Below are positions 13,106 through 13,614 of a stretch of 13,614 nt of DNA, piece by piece. Position 1 is the first letter of the stretch; each line of letters starts with the position of its first letter. Origin of the DNA: VFMC01 sp044359565 (lineage in GTDB: Bacteria > Actinomycetota > Acidimicrobiia > Acidimicrobiales > Ilumatobacteraceae); NCBI GenBank assembly GCA_044359565.1, contig JBIKLX010000079.1, positions 1-13,614 of the forward strand. The letters run 5' to 3'. A program made the position numbers and the translations under genes. The notes beneath the pieces were generated by a model that did not search any database, was not told the DNA's origin, and saw only the letters and a list, made by a program, of their open reading frames with translations.

Positions 13106-13147
13106 CCGGAACAACTCCTTAGGGAGCGAACGATCTCTCGGCGGTGC

Positions 13148-13153
13148 TACATT
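13148..13153 (+). promoter_or_regulatory. -10 box TACATT, likely leaderless transcript
   Basis: TACATT fits the TAnnnT consensus and ends eight bases before the ATG at 13162, which has no Shine-Dalgarno. Transcription would start at or next to the A of the start codon. A small hairpin CTCC-TTAG-GGAG (13115-13126) lies before it and may end the permease message. Confidence 0.5.
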
Positions 13154-13161
13154 TTGCGGCC

Positions 13162-13614
13162 ATGGGGGAACGTCGAGTTCGAGTGATGTGGTGCGACCTC
13201 AATGGGTTGTCGCACGGTCGGTATGTGCCTGAGCGGCGCCTGAACGAGCATGGTCACCACGCGGTGACCACGCTCACGATGGGCATCGACGGCGAGATCC
13301 AGATGGTGGAGGGGTACTCGGCCGATGTCGGGTTCCCCGACATGTCCACCGTGCCGTTGCGCGAGACGCGGCGGCCCGGCTGGGAGACCGGCACCGATGT
13401 CGTCATCGCCGACCTCGAGTACCAGCACGCCCCGCTGGCGTTGGCGCCGCGCACTGCGCTCGCCAACGCCGTCGAGGCGTGGCGGGCTCTCGGCTACGAG
13501 CCGATGCTCGGCTTCGAGATGGAGTTCTACGTGATGCAGCCCGACGCCTCGGCGCCGGGTGGCTACGTGCCGCTGCACATCCCGTCGCACCGTGTGTACG
13601 GCGTGGGCCGTGGC
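13162..13614 (+). CDS. Glutamine synthetase family protein, N-terminal part (cut by window edge)
   Basis: The 151 codons up to the edge show the glutamine synthetase beta-grasp start VRVMWCDLNGLSHGRYVP (residues 6-23; family pattern DLNG-x-x-RGK-x-VP). An ADLEY block follows, then the entry to the catalytic barrel GFEMEFYVM (about 124-132), whose two glutamates are the first metal ligands. The region between is short and unlike nitrogen-assimilating GlnA, so a gamma-glutamyl-amine ligase (PuuA or GlnA3/GlnA4 type) is more likely: ATP-dependent joining of glutamate to an amine brought in by the upstream permease. The catalytic C-terminal two thirds are outside the window, so substrate type is not decided. 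Confidence 0.87.
   Translation, partial: MGERRVRVMWCDLNGLSHGRYVPERRLNEHGHHAVTTLTMGIDGEIQMVEGYSADVGFPDMSTVPLRETRRPGWETGTDVVIADLEYQHAPLALAPRTALANAVEAWRALGYEPMLGFEMEFYVMQPDASAPGGYVPLHIPSHRVYGVGRG

Noticed and set aside
11615..13114. A 499-codon open frame on the minus strand
   Set aside because: It is antisense to the APC permease, very rich in H, D, E, Q and R, has no domain, and is explained by the codon bias of the permease on the other strand.
1..13614. CRISPR array, rRNA, prophage or insertion sequence
   Set aside because: I saw no regularly spaced repeats, rRNA-like segments, integrase, phage structural genes or transposase in the window.

Overview
The window looks like chromosomal DNA of a GC-rich aquatic actinobacterium, most likely class Acidimicrobiia (Ilumatobacter-like). 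I infer this from the strong GC bias at third codon positions, GTG/TTG starts, leaderless-looking promoters and an actinorhodopsin-like proton pump. No phylogenetic marker is present, so the class is a guess.

Left part (1-3694), sparse and somewhat less GC-rich: a truncated DJ-1/PfpI-family gene on the minus strand; about 460 bases without a gene; a TetR regulator divergent from a Rieske-type oxygenase, with a near-perfect operator between them; then about 1 kb holding only the C-terminal remnant of a carboxymuconolactone decarboxylase/AhpD-like gene and a structured intergenic repeat. This reads as an accessory catabolic region that has been rearranged.

Middle (3695-6309): a minus-strand operon of BcrA/DrrA-type ABC ATPase, ABC-2 permease and TetR regulator, with a TetR-type palindrome at its 5' end, followed by tRNA-Arg(CCU). 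A 48-bp direct repeat (44/48 identical) lies on both sides of this cassette. One copy is a full REP-like hairpin. The other runs directly into the 5' end of the tRNA gene.

Light region (6415-9815): a photolyase/cryptochrome-like flavoprotein whose domain order appears circularly permuted is transcribed divergently from a proton-pumping rhodopsin. The 101-bp gap between them carries a tandem 10-bp motif. The rhodopsin has all proton-pump residues and a glycine at the site that opens a fenestration for a carotenoid antenna in xanthorhodopsin. Behind it, after a very long hairpin, come a DUF2256-DUF3253 zinc-ribbon protein, a four-helix membrane protein and a DUF1905 protein. I read this as a candidate light-energy and light-damage module.

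Right part (9862-13614): an orphan molybdate-binding lipoprotein (ModA), a class III extradiol dioxygenase resembling HpaD, an APC-family amino-acid/amine permease, and the start of a glutamine synthetase-family gene that runs off the right edge. The last two suggest uptake and gamma-glutamylation of an amine.
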